Shown here: one piece after another, positions 1-8,176 of the stretch
How the letters are laid out: each line of letters starts with the position of its first letter
How positions within the stretch are numbered: the first letter of the stretch is position 1
Assembly (NCBI RefSeq): GCF_019977275.1
Contig: NZ_AP024650.1
Span: 3,348,001-3,412,000 of the forward strand
Source of the DNA: Arthrobacter sp. StoSoilB19
GTDB lineage: Bacteria > Actinomycetota > Actinomycetes > Actinomycetales > Micrococcaceae
Length of the DNA stretch: 64,000 nucleotides
Direction: 5' to 3'
Notes under the pieces: generated by a model
Database searches by the model: none
Told to the model about the DNA's origin: nothing
The model's input: only the letters and a program-made list of their open reading frames with translations
Made by a program: the position numbers and the translations under genes

Positions 1-397
1 GGCTGCGGCGGAAAGCGGGAGCGTCCGACGGCGGCGCGGCAGCTTTGCGGGCAGCGTCACCTGAAACATCGACCGGCGGCGCGGAGGGAACAGACGCGAT
101 TGGATCCGCGGCGGGCTGCCTCGCGGGTGGCGCAGGAGGGGCCGCCGCAGGCGATGGTGCCCGCGACGGCTTGGTGGCATCGGCTGCGGCAGCCGCTGCC
201 GCCCAGGACGTGCGGCGAGAAGCTGGCGTCCCGGCGTCGTTGGAACTGGAAGGGGAAGGGTTTACTGCTGGCATGGTTCCTGTCCAGGCATCGTCCACTG
301 AGCCGTCGGCACGACGAAGGTCGCGGCGTCGGCGCAGTTGCGGCTGCCCTGCATCCTCTGCTGGGGCGCCTGCATTCTGATCCGCCGGTTCTGGCAT
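1..397 (-). CDS. Ala/Pro-rich protein, N-terminal part only (runs off left edge)
   Basis: An open frame of 132 codons starts at ATG 397 and continues past base 1 without a stop, so only the N-terminus is in the window. A GGGGGGAC stretch sits just upstream of the ATG. The visible part is low-complexity: a short acidic start (MPEPADQNAG), a basic patch (LRRRRDLRRADG), then a long Ala/Pro/Ser-rich stretch with no membrane segment. This looks like a disordered cytoplasmic N-terminal extension of the kind that precedes transmembrane domains in many actinobacterial envelope proteins, but the functional domain is outside the window. It lies downstream of, and on the same strand as, two small membrane-protein genes. 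Function cannot be assigned. Confidence 0.55.
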   Translation of the reverse strand, partial: MPEPADQNAGAPAEDAGQPQLRRRRDLRRADGSVDDAWTGTMPAVNPSPSSSNDAGTPASRRTSWAAAAAAADATKPSRAPSPAAAPPAPPARQPAADPIASVPSAPPVDVSGDAARKAAAPPSDAPAFRRS

Positions 398-493
398 GTC
401 TGTCCCCCCGGACGATCGGCAAACTGTTATGCAGCACTAGTTCGAACAGTAAGTCTAGGCGCTGGGACCGGGTTACCCAGCCAGGCTGTTTAG

Positions 494-613
494 TTAGTGG
501 TGCGTGAGGGCGGCCGCTACCACCGCGACGGTGAGGACCAGGAGGACGGCAAGAATGGTGTAGCCCACCCACTTGGGACGCCCTTTGTGGGGGTTGATGT
601 CGACGTACGGCAT
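494..613 (-). CDS. 39-aa single-span membrane protein
   Basis: A 39-codon frame, ATG 613 to TAA 494, encodes MPYVDINPHKGRPKWVGYTI followed by a strongly hydrophobic stretch (about residues 16-36, ending VAAALTHH). It has one predicted membrane span with a short basic N-terminal tail. The start is two bases after the TGA of the upstream small gene, so the two are probably translationally coupled. I recognise no family. Codon choice is GC-rich at third positions like the neighbours, which favours a real gene over a chance frame. Confidence 0.5.
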   Translation of the reverse strand: MPYVDINPHKGRPKWVGYTILAVLLVLTVAVVAAALTHH

Positions 614-615
614 GG

Positions 616-762
616 TCAGCGTTGATTACCTCTGGGTGCGGGCCGGACGGGGATCCGGAGTGCGCGGCGCTTGAGCCGCAGCATCTGGTACAGGACAGCG
701 AAGGGAACCAGCAGGGTGCCCAGCAAAGCGGTCAGTGCCAGGGCGTAGTCCGAAAAAGCCAC
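616..762 (-). CDS. 48-aa small membrane protein
   Basis: This frame ends at TGA 616-618, two bases before the ATG of the next small gene. A GTG at 762 has a GGAGG five bases upstream and is the preferred start. An in-frame ATG at 774 would add four residues but leaves the GGAGG inside the gene. The product is one hydrophobic span (ALALTALLGTLLVPFAVLYQ) followed by a basic, Arg/Pro-rich tail (LRLKRRALRIPVRPAPRGNQR region). The topology suggests a small inner-membrane protein with a cytoplasmic basic tail. No family is recognised. The pair with the 39-aa gene looks like a two-gene unit. Confidence 0.5.
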   Translation of the reverse strand: MAFSDYALALTALLGTLLVPFAVLYQMLRLKRRALRIPVRPAPRGNQR

Positions 763-1052
763 AGAAGCCTCCATTGGTCAAGTGATCCCCATCGCCTCGA
801 ACCTAATCACGTGGCATATGGATTCACAAGTCACGGCGAAGAGCGGGACTTAAGCCTCTAGACCAATGTTCTTGGACCACAAGCAGCGCAAACAGCCTTC
901 ACAAAAACCACGAGGACAGCCAGCTAAACAAAGGAAAGTAGCCTTATCTTTTACTTTCATCATTCCCCCGGCCGCGCGCCCGCGATCATGGGTTAGTCGC
1001 GTGGAAATGCGCGCGGGTCCAACCTCAAGATTTGCTCAAGAAAGACGTATTG

Positions 1053-1880
1053 TTACGAGGCTTCCTGGGGCTTGAGCCGGGTCTCCTGCAGCCGCTTGAT
1101 GAACCACCGGGACTGCTCCGGGCCGTATGGCAGAACGGGAATGGCCTTAGTGGCGTCGTTGGGGGTGTCGCGGATGGATTGGCGGGCCTGGCGGACAGCT
1201 GTTGTCATCGTGTTGGCCATGGTTTTGACGAACTGGTCGCCGCACGGCTTTCCGTGGCCCGGGATCAGGAACTCGTAACGATGGCGCAGCGCGGAGATGT
1301 GCCTCAGCACGTCGGCCCACTCCTCGGGATAGGAGTCCTCGAATGAAGGATGCGCGCCCTGTTCCACAAGGTCGCCCACGTAGAGAGTGGTGGGCGTGCC
1401 CACCAAGAGATCACCATCGGTGTGGCCGCGGCCAAGGTAGAAGAGGGTTGCTGTCAGGCCCCCGAGGTACACCAGGACAGGCTGGTCCTTGACAATCGCA
1501 TTAGGGACCACGAGTTCAACCTTGTCCCCCTCACCGGAGGACATCTCCGGTTCCAGCGTCCCGACGTGCCGGCGCTGCAGGTCACCCCGCCGTTCAATCT
1601 CGGTGGCGCAGTTCTGGTGGGCCCAAAATTCCGTGGCGCCAGCTTCAGCGAAAACCGCATTGCCGAAGAAGTGGTCGTAGTGGGCGTGCGTGTTGACGAC
1701 CACGAGCGGCAGGTCCGTTTTTTCACGGACCGCATCCAGGATCTCGCGCCCCTGGCGGGGACCGCACCCGGTGTCGATGACCATGGCGCGCTCGGCGCCG
1801 ACGATCAGGCCCGTATTTAGCAAGGATCCTTCAGTGACCAGTACATAGTTGTCCGTCCCGACTTCGAGCCATTCCGCCAT
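1053..1880 (-). CDS. Metallo-beta-lactamase-fold hydrolase
   Basis: A 275-aa MBL-fold enzyme. Metal-binding motifs are visible in order: THAHYDHFFG (HxHxDH, about residue 64), GRGHTDGDLLV (third His), GDLVEQGA (bridging Asp) and PGHGKP (last His). This is the full dinuclear Zn/Fe site set, so the protein should be an active hydrolase; the substrate cannot be read from sequence. The frame extends 99 codons further upstream, but ATG 1880 is chosen because GGAGAAACA precedes it and homology to the fold begins there (EVGTDNYVLVTEGSLLNTGL). It is transcribed away from the polysaccharide locus and has no operon partner. It lacks a signal peptide, so it is cytoplasmic. Confidence 0.85.
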   Translation of the reverse strand: MAEWLEVGTDNYVLVTEGSLLNTGLIVGAERAMVIDTGCGPRQGREILDAVREKTDLPLVVVNTHAHYDHFFGNAVFAEAGATEFWAHQNCATEIERRGDLQRRHVGTLEPEMSSGEGDKVELVVPNAIVKDQPVLVYLGGLTATLFYLGRGHTDGDLLVGTPTTLYVGDLVEQGAHPSFEDSYPEEWADVLRHISALRHRYEFLIPGHGKPCGDQFVKTMANTMTTAVRQARQSIRDTPNDATKAIPVLPYGPEQSRWFIKRLQETRLKPQEAS

Positions 1881-2630
1881 TGTTTCTCCGTACCTCCGGC
1901 AACACATCGTGCGTCTTGTAATGGTGAAAGATTCTACCCGGGGCAACCTCGACGAATCCGGGACGCGCGGCTGTGCCAGTTCCAGGGTAGTCCCCGAATC
2001 ATCGACAGCGCGCGAAGAGACGTCCCCTACCCTCATGGTTGTTACAGCCGATGAGGAGATACCCACCCCACCAAGGGACGAGGGTCCAAGGCTGAATGTG
2101 CAGACCAAGAGAGATACCTCCGGCTTCAAGCCAAGCCGGAGGTATCTCAAGATGCAACGCCACCGAGCGAGGGCCATCTTGACATGAATCTACGACTGCT
2201 CCCGCAAAACGTATAGTTCAACTCATGGGGATCAAACAACACAAGATGCACTGTCTGCTGTGCGCAAAGATAACAAACCATGTCACGACGTTTACAAAAA
2301 GTGACTCCGGAACTTTGATTGCCCTCACTCGATGCTGGGAGCATTCCAGGAGCGAGACCCGCCCCTTATTTGTTCAACTGGACACCACGCCTCACTCCGA
2401 TTGAGTCGCAGTAGTCTTACCCGCCGCGAGGGGCCTCCTCCAGGCTTGAGACGCAGAGATCTTGCGAAGTGAGACCCGGAGGCCTGCAAACACAACGAGG
2501 AGCTCGCGGTCATATCCGTGACCGGTACAACCCAAGCCGACAGGTAGGATTAGCCCGACCGCAGAATATGGATGTTCCAGTTGGGTGCCAGCAGGCCCCC
2601 ACCGCTGGAGACCAACAGGGGGACACTGGA
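1881..2630. other. Gene-free divergent region upstream of the polysaccharide locus
   Basis: About 750 bp between the divergent MBL-fold gene and the first kinase gene. No frame here has gene-like codon use. It contains one perfect 16-bp hairpin (listed separately) and AT-richer sequence from about 2190 to 2420, which is the likely promoter area for the polysaccharide operon. I do not see a recognisable coding remnant or RNA gene. Confidence 0.5.
2111..2148. repeat. Perfect 16-bp inverted repeat (hairpin)
   Basis: Left arm GAGATACCTCCGGCTT (2111-2126), 6-base loop, right arm AAGCCGGAGGTATCTC (2133-2148), with no mismatches. It is not followed by a T-run on either strand and lies between divergent genes, so it does not end an obvious transcript. 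It may be a leader-RNA hairpin, a factor-independent stop for a lost gene, or a protein-binding site. Confidence 0.7.
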
Positions 2631-4166
2631 TTGAACATAGGCGAATACTTGCGGGTCGCGCGTCGGAATTGGGTTCTCGTTTTGGCGTGCGCGCTCATCG
2701 GGCTTCTATGTGCGGGAATAATTTCAGTCACCGCCAAGCCGACGTATACGGCTGAAACTCAACTATTCGTGGCTATTCAAAGTTCGGGCTCTGTGCAGGA
2801 GCTGCAACAGGGTAATACCTTTAGTCAAGCTAGGGTCCAGTCGTACGTGGGAACTGTGACGACGCCTGTTGTGCTGCAACCGGCTATCGATGCCCTGGGC
2901 CTCTCAGTTTCGCCAGAAGATCTGGCCAAAAGAGTAAAGGCAACAAGCGACCTCAATACCGTTCTCATAAGCATCTCGGTAACAGACGAGTCCGCGGTTC
3001 AAGCTGCTGCGACGGCCGAGGCCATAGCCAATAGCCTTGTTCGTGCCGTCGATACCTTGGAAAAACCGAAAAACGGCGGATCTTCCCCTGTCAGCCTCTC
3101 GGTTATCAGCCCTGCAAAGGCCCCACTAGTTCCTTCTGGACCGAATACACGACTGAACTTAGCTCTCGGGCTTCTTGCCGGTTTGATAGCCGGCGTGTTG
3201 TCGGCCCTGATTCGGACGGGACTTGACACTCGATTGCGTGGAGAAGCTGATCTGAGACGGCTGACATCCTCACCTCTCCTGGGGGGCATTTCCTTCGATC
3301 AGGAAGCCTCCCGACGACCTCTCCTGACACAGACGGGGCATCAGAGCCCACGCGCGGAGGCCTTCCGCCAACTCAGAACCAACCTGCAATTCGCAAACGT
3401 GACTGACAGGGCGAAGACGATCCTGGTCACCTCCTCGCTCCCTGGCGAGGGGAAAAGTACAACGGCAACTAACCTCGCTATAGCACTGGCCCAGGCAGGA
3501 CAAACTGTCTGCCTTGTTGATGCCGACCTCCGAAGGCCGATGATCAGCGAGTACTTAGGTCTCGAAAGAGAGGCTGGCCTTACGACGGCACTGGTCGGAA
3601 CAGTCGACCTAAACGAACTCCTGCAGCCATGGGGAGACGATAACCTCTACGTCCTGACGTCGGGCCAGATACCTCCCAATCCCAGCGAACTACTTGGATC
3701 CGAAGACATGGGTCTTCTCATATCACGGCTTGAAGGCACGTTTGACGTTGTTATTATCGACGCTCCCCCTCTCTTGCCGGTGACCGACGCAGCAGTGCTT
3801 TCGCAGCATGTAGGCGGCGTCGTAGTGGTAGTGGGCGTTCAGAAGATCAGATACCCCGATCTGGAAAAGTCCCTTAGCGCCCTGTCTTTGGTCGGCGCTA
3901 ATCTTCTGGGCGTGGTCTTGAATCGTCTACCGGCTAAAGGGCCCGACGCCTACGCCTATAGCTACTACAGCTCTGAAGAGCCGACAGCGAAAGCCAAACG
4001 TCGGAAGCGCGCTAGTAGGAATGCCTCACCAGCGCACGGCCCGGGCACCGAAAGTGTATTCGACAGAACTATTTCGGGGTCAGACTTCCAGCCAGCGAAG
4101 GTCTTTAGCAACAGTCGCTTTAGTCCTGTCTCCAGTGATGACACGACAAGCAGAGGCGAGGGCTAG
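2631..4166 (+). CDS. Wzz-domain polysaccharide co-polymerase with BY-kinase domain
   Basis: A fused chain-length determinant and bacterial tyrosine kinase of about 511 aa. After NIGEYLRVARRNW comes TM1 (residues about 14-35), an extracytoplasmic Wzz loop, TM2 (LNLALGLLAGLIAGVLSALI, about 174-195), then a kinase with Walker A SSLPGEGKSTTATNLA (about 270), Walker A' VCLVDADLRRP (about 294) and Walker B VVIIDAPPLLP (about 373). The tail has a tyrosine cluster (DAYAYSYYSSEE, about 440), the usual autophosphorylation site. A TTG start at 2631 is preferred: AGGGGGA precedes it and the protein then begins at the Wzz N-terminus. An ATG at 2568 lacks a ribosome site. It is the first gene of the exopolysaccharide locus and should control polymer export and length. 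Its GC content is lower than that of genes after 20 kb. A second gene of the same architecture lies at 21396-22934. Confidence 0.9.
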   Translation: MNIGEYLRVARRNWVLVLACALIGLLCAGIISVTAKPTYTAETQLFVAIQSSGSVQELQQGNTFSQARVQSYVGTVTTPVVLQPAIDALGLSVSPEDLAKRVKATSDLNTVLISISVTDESAVQAAATAEAIANSLVRAVDTLEKPKNGGSSPVSLSVISPAKAPLVPSGPNTRLNLALGLLAGLIAGVLSALIRTGLDTRLRGEADLRRLTSSPLLGGISFDQEASRRPLLTQTGHQSPRAEAFRQLRTNLQFANVTDRAKTILVTSSLPGEGKSTTATNLAIALAQAGQTVCLVDADLRRPMISEYLGLEREAGLTTALVGTVDLNELLQPWGDDNLYVLTSGQIPPNPSELLGSEDMGLLISRLEGTFDVVIIDAPPLLPVTDAAVLSQHVGGVVVVVGVQKIRYPDLEKSLSALSLVGANLLGVVLNRLPAKGPDAYAYSYYSSEEPTAKAKRRKRASRNASPAHGPGTESVFDRTISGSDFQPAKVFSNSRFSPVSSDDTTSRGEG

Positions 4167-4170
4167 CCCG

Positions 4171-4728
4171 TTGCACAAGATCGTGAGAATTGCGCTGAGA
4201 CGTTATTCAGCTTTCGAGATGCTCGTATTACGTGTCGCAGCCTTTTTGCCCATCCACGGATTGCGAGTTGCAGCGCTAAGAATCTTTGGCGCAGACATTC
4301 ACCCTGAGGCCGTCATATATCACGGGTTTCAAGTTAGAGCGGCACGAAAGCTGAGCATCGGACCCCGTACCTCTATAGGCGACGGAGCTATTCTCGATGC
4401 CCGCGGCGGCCTGTCCATGGGAGCCGACGTTAACCTATCTACCCAGGTGATGATATGGACTGCCCAACACGACTGGAGAGCGGCGGACTTCGGATATGTT
4501 GACGCTCCGGTGAGTGTTGGAGATCGGGTATGGATTGGACCGCGCGCCATAATTCTGCCTGGGTCTGTCATCGGAGAGGGAGCTGTTGTTGCGGCGGGGG
4601 CGGTCGTCCGTGGCCAAATAGCGCCATACTCCTTAGTAGGAGGAGTTCCCGCTGAATTCATTTCGGAGAGACCGAAGAAGCTTGAATATCACTTACCCAG
4701 CCCGAAAGGCAAAACGTGGTGGTGGTGA
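4171..4728 (+). CDS. Hexapeptide-repeat acyltransferase (WcaF/NodL-like)
   Basis: A left-handed beta-helix O-acetyltransferase of about 185 aa. Hexapeptide repeats run from IGPRTSIGDGAILDARGGLS to VGDRVWIGPRAIILPGSVIGEG, and the conserved block ends in GAVVAAGAVVRG and YSLVGGVPA. The motif QHDW supplies the family's catalytic-type His. It probably acetylates a sugar of the exopolysaccharide or its lipid-linked unit in the cytoplasm. The start is unclear: a TTG at 4171, four bases after the kinase stop with GAGGG eight bases before it, fits the family length. An ATG at 4138 overlaps the kinase gene and has no ribosome site. It is co-transcribed with the kinase. Confidence 0.8.
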   Translation: MHKIVRIALRRYSAFEMLVLRVAAFLPIHGLRVAALRIFGADIHPEAVIYHGFQVRAARKLSIGPRTSIGDGAILDARGGLSMGADVNLSTQVMIWTAQHDWRAADFGYVDAPVSVGDRVWIGPRAIILPGSVIGEGAVVAAGAVVRGQIAPYSLVGGVPAEFISERPKKLEYHLPSPKGKTWWW

Positions 4729-4774
4729 GCCAGGTCCACTACTCTTTGGCAAACTATGAGAGAGGTTCAGCGAA

Positions 4775-6079
4775 GTGGCTTCCATTGGTCGCACGCTGAG
4801 CGTATCAGCGTCCGCTAGGGTCCTCACCCTACCGATAACGGCTGTCGCCACAGTAATCACCACTTACCTTATCGTCGAAAACTTGGGCCTTGAGTCCTAC
4901 GCATACATAGTTCTTGTTGGAACCCTCTTCCAGTTGATTCCTTTTGCCGACTTGGGGATGGGAGCCGCCGTCGTCAATGCTGTTGCAAAGCGACTTGATA
5001 GTCGCGAACTATCAGCAAATGCCCTAGCGACGGCAGCGCTGGCATTTCGCACCCTGACGGCATCGGCGCTAGTGATACTTTTGGCGGCCATAACCATAAG
5101 CCTTTTTGGGGCATGGCCATCCTTACTTGGACTTACGCCGGCATTCGCTGCGTCATCACTCTGGGCAATACCTGTGGTTCTGCTTCCGTTTGCACTGTCT
5201 ATTCCCCTAGGCATTGGACAAAGAATACTCATTGGCGATGGACGCAATCACATAGCAAGCCTTATTGGTGTCGTCGGTCCCGTAGTCGCAACGGCAGCGA
5301 CTTTTGTTCTACTGCAGCTAGGGACAGCACCGCTGCTCCTGGCCATCGCGACCCCTCTCGGTATCTTTGCGGTCTCGTTGACTTGTTTCGCTGTCGCACT
5401 GAAACGGTGTAGTTGGCGTCTCGCTGACATCCTCCTCGTTCGCAGGATACGGCGACGACCGAAACTATGGAGTTCGGCTGCTCCCATGATGGTAATAAGT
5501 ATTACCGTGCCGCTTGCAATGCAAAGTGATCGCTTGGTTCTGTCCCACTTTTCGACCGCGTTTGAATTATCGGAGTACTCGATAGCGGCACAAATGTATG
5601 TCCCATGCTTTTCCATCATCTCGATGGCTGCGGTGGCCTTGTGGCCGATTTTCTCCCGGTCAGGCGCAGCTTCCAAACCACTTTGGATCAGGGCCATGGC
5701 TTCCTTGAGCGGTGGCGGTGCAGTCCTTGCTTTAGCCTTTGTACTTCTCGTTGATCCCATTGCCCGTCTTATTACCAAGGACAAGTTGGCCGTCGGAGTG
5801 GACCTCGCTATTGGAATGGGTTCACTCCTGGTTGTCATGGCAACTCATCAGGCATCTGCCGTTCTGCTCACATCTCCCGCCAACCTGACTTTTCAGGCGA
5901 TCTGTTCAACAATCATGCTCATATTGAATCTTTTCCTCTCCGTTCTTTTGAGTCCATACATGGGAGCCAGTGGAGTTGTCTGGGCTTCCGTTTTTGCAGT
6001 AGCAATCGCGCAACTGGTTCCCTGCATTATAAAGGCCCGGCTATTTATGCAGAATGATCGACAATTAGTTCCCGCTTAG
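4775..6079 (+). CDS. Wzx-like polysaccharide flippase (MOP superfamily)
   Basis: A 434-aa, almost entirely hydrophobic protein with roughly 12 membrane spans. The N-terminus (RTLSVSASARVLTLPITAVATV) and pattern of paired helices match polysaccharide biosynthesis exporters of the MOP superfamily. It should flip the undecaprenyl-linked repeat unit across the membrane. The GTG start at 4775 is preceded by AGAGAGG at a normal distance. It lies between an acetyltransferase and a glycosyltransferase, as is usual for a Wzx gene. GC content is lower than the window average. An O-antigen polymerase (Wzy) is less likely because no long periplasmic loop is evident. Confidence 0.8.
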   Translation: MASIGRTLSVSASARVLTLPITAVATVITTYLIVENLGLESYAYIVLVGTLFQLIPFADLGMGAAVVNAVAKRLDSRELSANALATAALAFRTLTASALVILLAAITISLFGAWPSLLGLTPAFAASSLWAIPVVLLPFALSIPLGIGQRILIGDGRNHIASLIGVVGPVVATAATFVLLQLGTAPLLLAIATPLGIFAVSLTCFAVALKRCSWRLADILLVRRIRRRPKLWSSAAPMMVISITVPLAMQSDRLVLSHFSTAFELSEYSIAAQMYVPCFSIISMAAVALWPIFSRSGAASKPLWIRAMASLSGGGAVLALAFVLLVDPIARLITKDKLAVGVDLAIGMGSLLVVMATHQASAVLLTSPANLTFQAICSTIMLILNLFLSVLLSPYMGASGVVWASVFAVAIAQLVPCIIKARLFMQNDRQLVPA

Positions 6080-6089
6080 GAATAGTAAA

Positions 6090-7142
6090 ATGCACAAGAT
6101 CTTCATATACGATCCAAACTGGATCAATCCCTATGGCGTCGAACTGGCAGCGATTATCTCCTCCACGGGCCGCGCAGTAGAACTTTGGTGCACAGCAAAC
6201 CGCACTGAGGTGATAGAGGGAGTTTCTATACGTGCAGAGCTACAGGCGGGCCCACGAACTTCAGCTAGAAGTACGACCCGTCTGATCTTCAACAGGCTCT
6301 ATGCGCCTTTACGTGTAATTTTGGCCGCGCCTCTACGGAAGCCACTGATAGTTGTCTGGACTCGTGACCCATGGGACGGTTTCTTATTTGGGGCGCGGGC
6401 GGCTATCGGGGGAAAGACCGTTTTCATCTATCACAATCCGGCCCAAGTCCGACCAAGACGTGGGCTCGCAGGGGGTCTGGAGCGCCTTCTCGTCAGCCTT
6501 TCCACGCTATGCGTTGTTCATAGTCCTCGGCTTGCCGCCGCGTGCAAGGAACAGAGTAGAACCGCTGAAGTGCGCGTGGCGTCGCATCCGCCTTACCAAG
6601 TGACAACGTCGAAGCATCGTATCGAAGGTGCTCTCGATCCGGACCTCCCCACTGCGGCCTTTGTAGGCGCTTTACGGCCTGACAAGGGCGCGGGCGACTT
6701 CATTGCAATCGCTGAAGGCGTATCACGGCCTTGGCGACTCCGCGTTCTGGGCCCAGATAGACTCCCCCAGGCAATTGAGAAGTCACTCACTGATAGTCAC
6801 GTTGTGTGCGAGTACATCGGATCTGAGAACGGTCCAACTGATGCTGAACTAGTTTCTGGATTACAAGAATGCAATTTGATGATTGCCCCGTATCGGTCTG
6901 TAACAGAAAGCGGCTCAGTTCATTTGGCTCTCAGTCTTGATTTACCCGTCCTAGCGTATGAATCTCCCGGTGTTAGTCACATACTCAATTCACGCAGTAT
7001 GGCCGCGGGGTCCACACAGCTAGGGAGAAAGCTAAATAGTTTTTTCGAAAGCGCTTGGGAAACATTTACTCCGCATGCAGCAAAACTTCATAAGGCCTGT
7101 TCTGACGATTGGGAGCGGTTACTCAATGAAATTGACCAATGA
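6090..7142 (+). CDS. Glycosyltransferase, GT4-like
   Basis: A 350-aa GT-B-type protein. The C-terminal half has the features of family 4 enzymes: AAFVGALRPDKGAGDFI (start of the donor domain) and a late acidic region, SVTESGSVHLALSLDLPVLAYESPG, in the position of the E-x7-E motif. The N-terminal half is divergent but keeps a Rossmann-like pattern (VVWTRDPWDGFLFGARAA). It should add one sugar to the lipid-linked exopolysaccharide unit at the cytoplasmic face. It starts 10 bases after the flippase gene, and its 3' end overlaps the next glycosyltransferase gene by 17 bases. Donor and acceptor cannot be predicted. Confidence 0.75.
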   Translation: MHKIFIYDPNWINPYGVELAAIISSTGRAVELWCTANRTEVIEGVSIRAELQAGPRTSARSTTRLIFNRLYAPLRVILAAPLRKPLIVVWTRDPWDGFLFGARAAIGGKTVFIYHNPAQVRPRRGLAGGLERLLVSLSTLCVVHSPRLAAACKEQSRTAEVRVASHPPYQVTTSKHRIEGALDPDLPTAAFVGALRPDKGAGDFIAIAEGVSRPWRLRVLGPDRLPQAIEKSLTDSHVVCEYIGSENGPTDAELVSGLQECNLMIAPYRSVTESGSVHLALSLDLPVLAYESPGVSHILNSRSMAAGSTQLGRKLNSFFESAWETFTPHAAKLHKACSDDWERLLNEIDQ

Positions 7143-7986
7143 CAGTAGAACTTTCCTTTCAATTATCATCGTCACCTATAATGCCGGGAAGTTCCTCCCG
7201 CGCACCCTTTCATCGCTCGAAGAGCAGGTGCGGAACTCTCAAGAAAGAGTAGAAGTCATCGCGGTAGACGGGAACTCTTCTGACGACACTGTTCAGCTGC
7301 TGAGATCCTCTCCTGCTATCACAAGGGTGGTCTCTGAACCTGATAATGGAATCTATGACGCGATGAATAAGGGCGCCCTGCTCGCAACCGGTGAGTGGCT
7401 TCACTTCCTCAATGCCGGCGACTCTTTCGCATCGCCCACCGCACTTGACCGCATCCTCCAAGGCCTTTTGGTGGCAGACAGCAACGGGACACCTTGGCTG
7501 GTTGCTGGTGCTCGCAATTTAGGTGGCCGGGAGAATGGTTCCGCACGCCGCATTCCGAGCCTTCCACACAAGTGGTGGCGGCACGCATATGGGATTCAGC
7601 CGCACTGCCATCAAGCGACCTGGTTCAGACGATCCACCCTTATCGACTCCGGCTTGCACTCGCTTGACTTTGGAACGGCAGGTGACTTTGACGTCGTCCT
7701 TCGGTTTGGCCTGCTGTCCCGGCCAGAAGTCATTGACACCGTACTGATTGATTATCTTGGTGGTGGCATATCGCAGGTACCACCTCGTCTTACTGCTTCC
7801 CTTCAAAGTCAAGTTAGAAGCGACCGGTTCAATTTGAGTAGCCGTCTAGGAGCAATCGACAACGTATTCGGTCAGGGTATCGCTTTGATAAACGCAGCAC
7901 GCATAACAGCTGGGCGGATGAAAGGAAAGTATCTCACCAGCACCCCTGAAGGTGATTCCCTCGCTCCTGGGCCATCCGTACATTGA
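7126..7986 (+). CDS. Family 2 glycosyltransferase
   Basis: A 286-aa GT-A enzyme. It opens with SIIIVTYNAGKFLPRTLSSL, the classical GT2 start, followed by VIAVDGNSSDDTVQLL and the DxD-region NAGDSFASP. PDNGIYDAMNKG is the typical segment of WcaA/Tag-type GT2 proteins. It is inferred to transfer a sugar during assembly of the exopolysaccharide repeat. ATG 7126 is chosen because GGGAGCGG lies just upstream and the fold begins a few residues later. The gene overlaps the preceding glycosyltransferase by 17 bases, so the two are translationally coupled. It is the last gene of the first plus-strand block; the next gene is convergent. Confidence 0.87.
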   Translation: MKLTNDSRTFLSIIIVTYNAGKFLPRTLSSLEEQVRNSQERVEVIAVDGNSSDDTVQLLRSSPAITRVVSEPDNGIYDAMNKGALLATGEWLHFLNAGDSFASPTALDRILQGLLVADSNGTPWLVAGARNLGGRENGSARRIPSLPHKWWRHAYGIQPHCHQATWFRRSTLIDSGLHSLDFGTAGDFDVVLRFGLLSRPEVIDTVLIDYLGGGISQVPPRLTASLQSQVRSDRFNLSSRLGAIDNVFGQGIALINAARITAGRMKGKYLTSTPEGDSLAPGPSVH

Positions 7987-8176
7987 TCAGAGTAACGTTT
8001 GGCTACCAGCTCAGGATGTGTTTGTACCGGCCCGGAACAGGCGTCTGACTCCTTGAATTGGAGCAGAGGGAAAAGGTATCTTCAATTCGAAGCCGGGTTC
8101 ATAACGGCAAGTAGGACAATGTCCAGTGAATACGGAACATGACGGAGGAGCCATTGGCACTTCCGTCACACCAAAC

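Noticed and set aside
1881..2187. Upstream extension of the MBL-fold protein by 99 codons
   Set aside because: The extra residues are not MBL-like, and a good ribosome site with the expected fold start is at 1880.
2432..2484. Seven-base inverted repeat GGCCTCC/GGAGGCC before the first kinase gene
   Set aside because: The 39-base loop and short arms are expected by chance in GC-rich DNA; not enough to call a riboswitch or terminator.
7987..8176. Terminator or small RNA between convergent glycosyltransferase genes
   Set aside because: Only weak, interrupted inverted repeats are present; nothing I can support.
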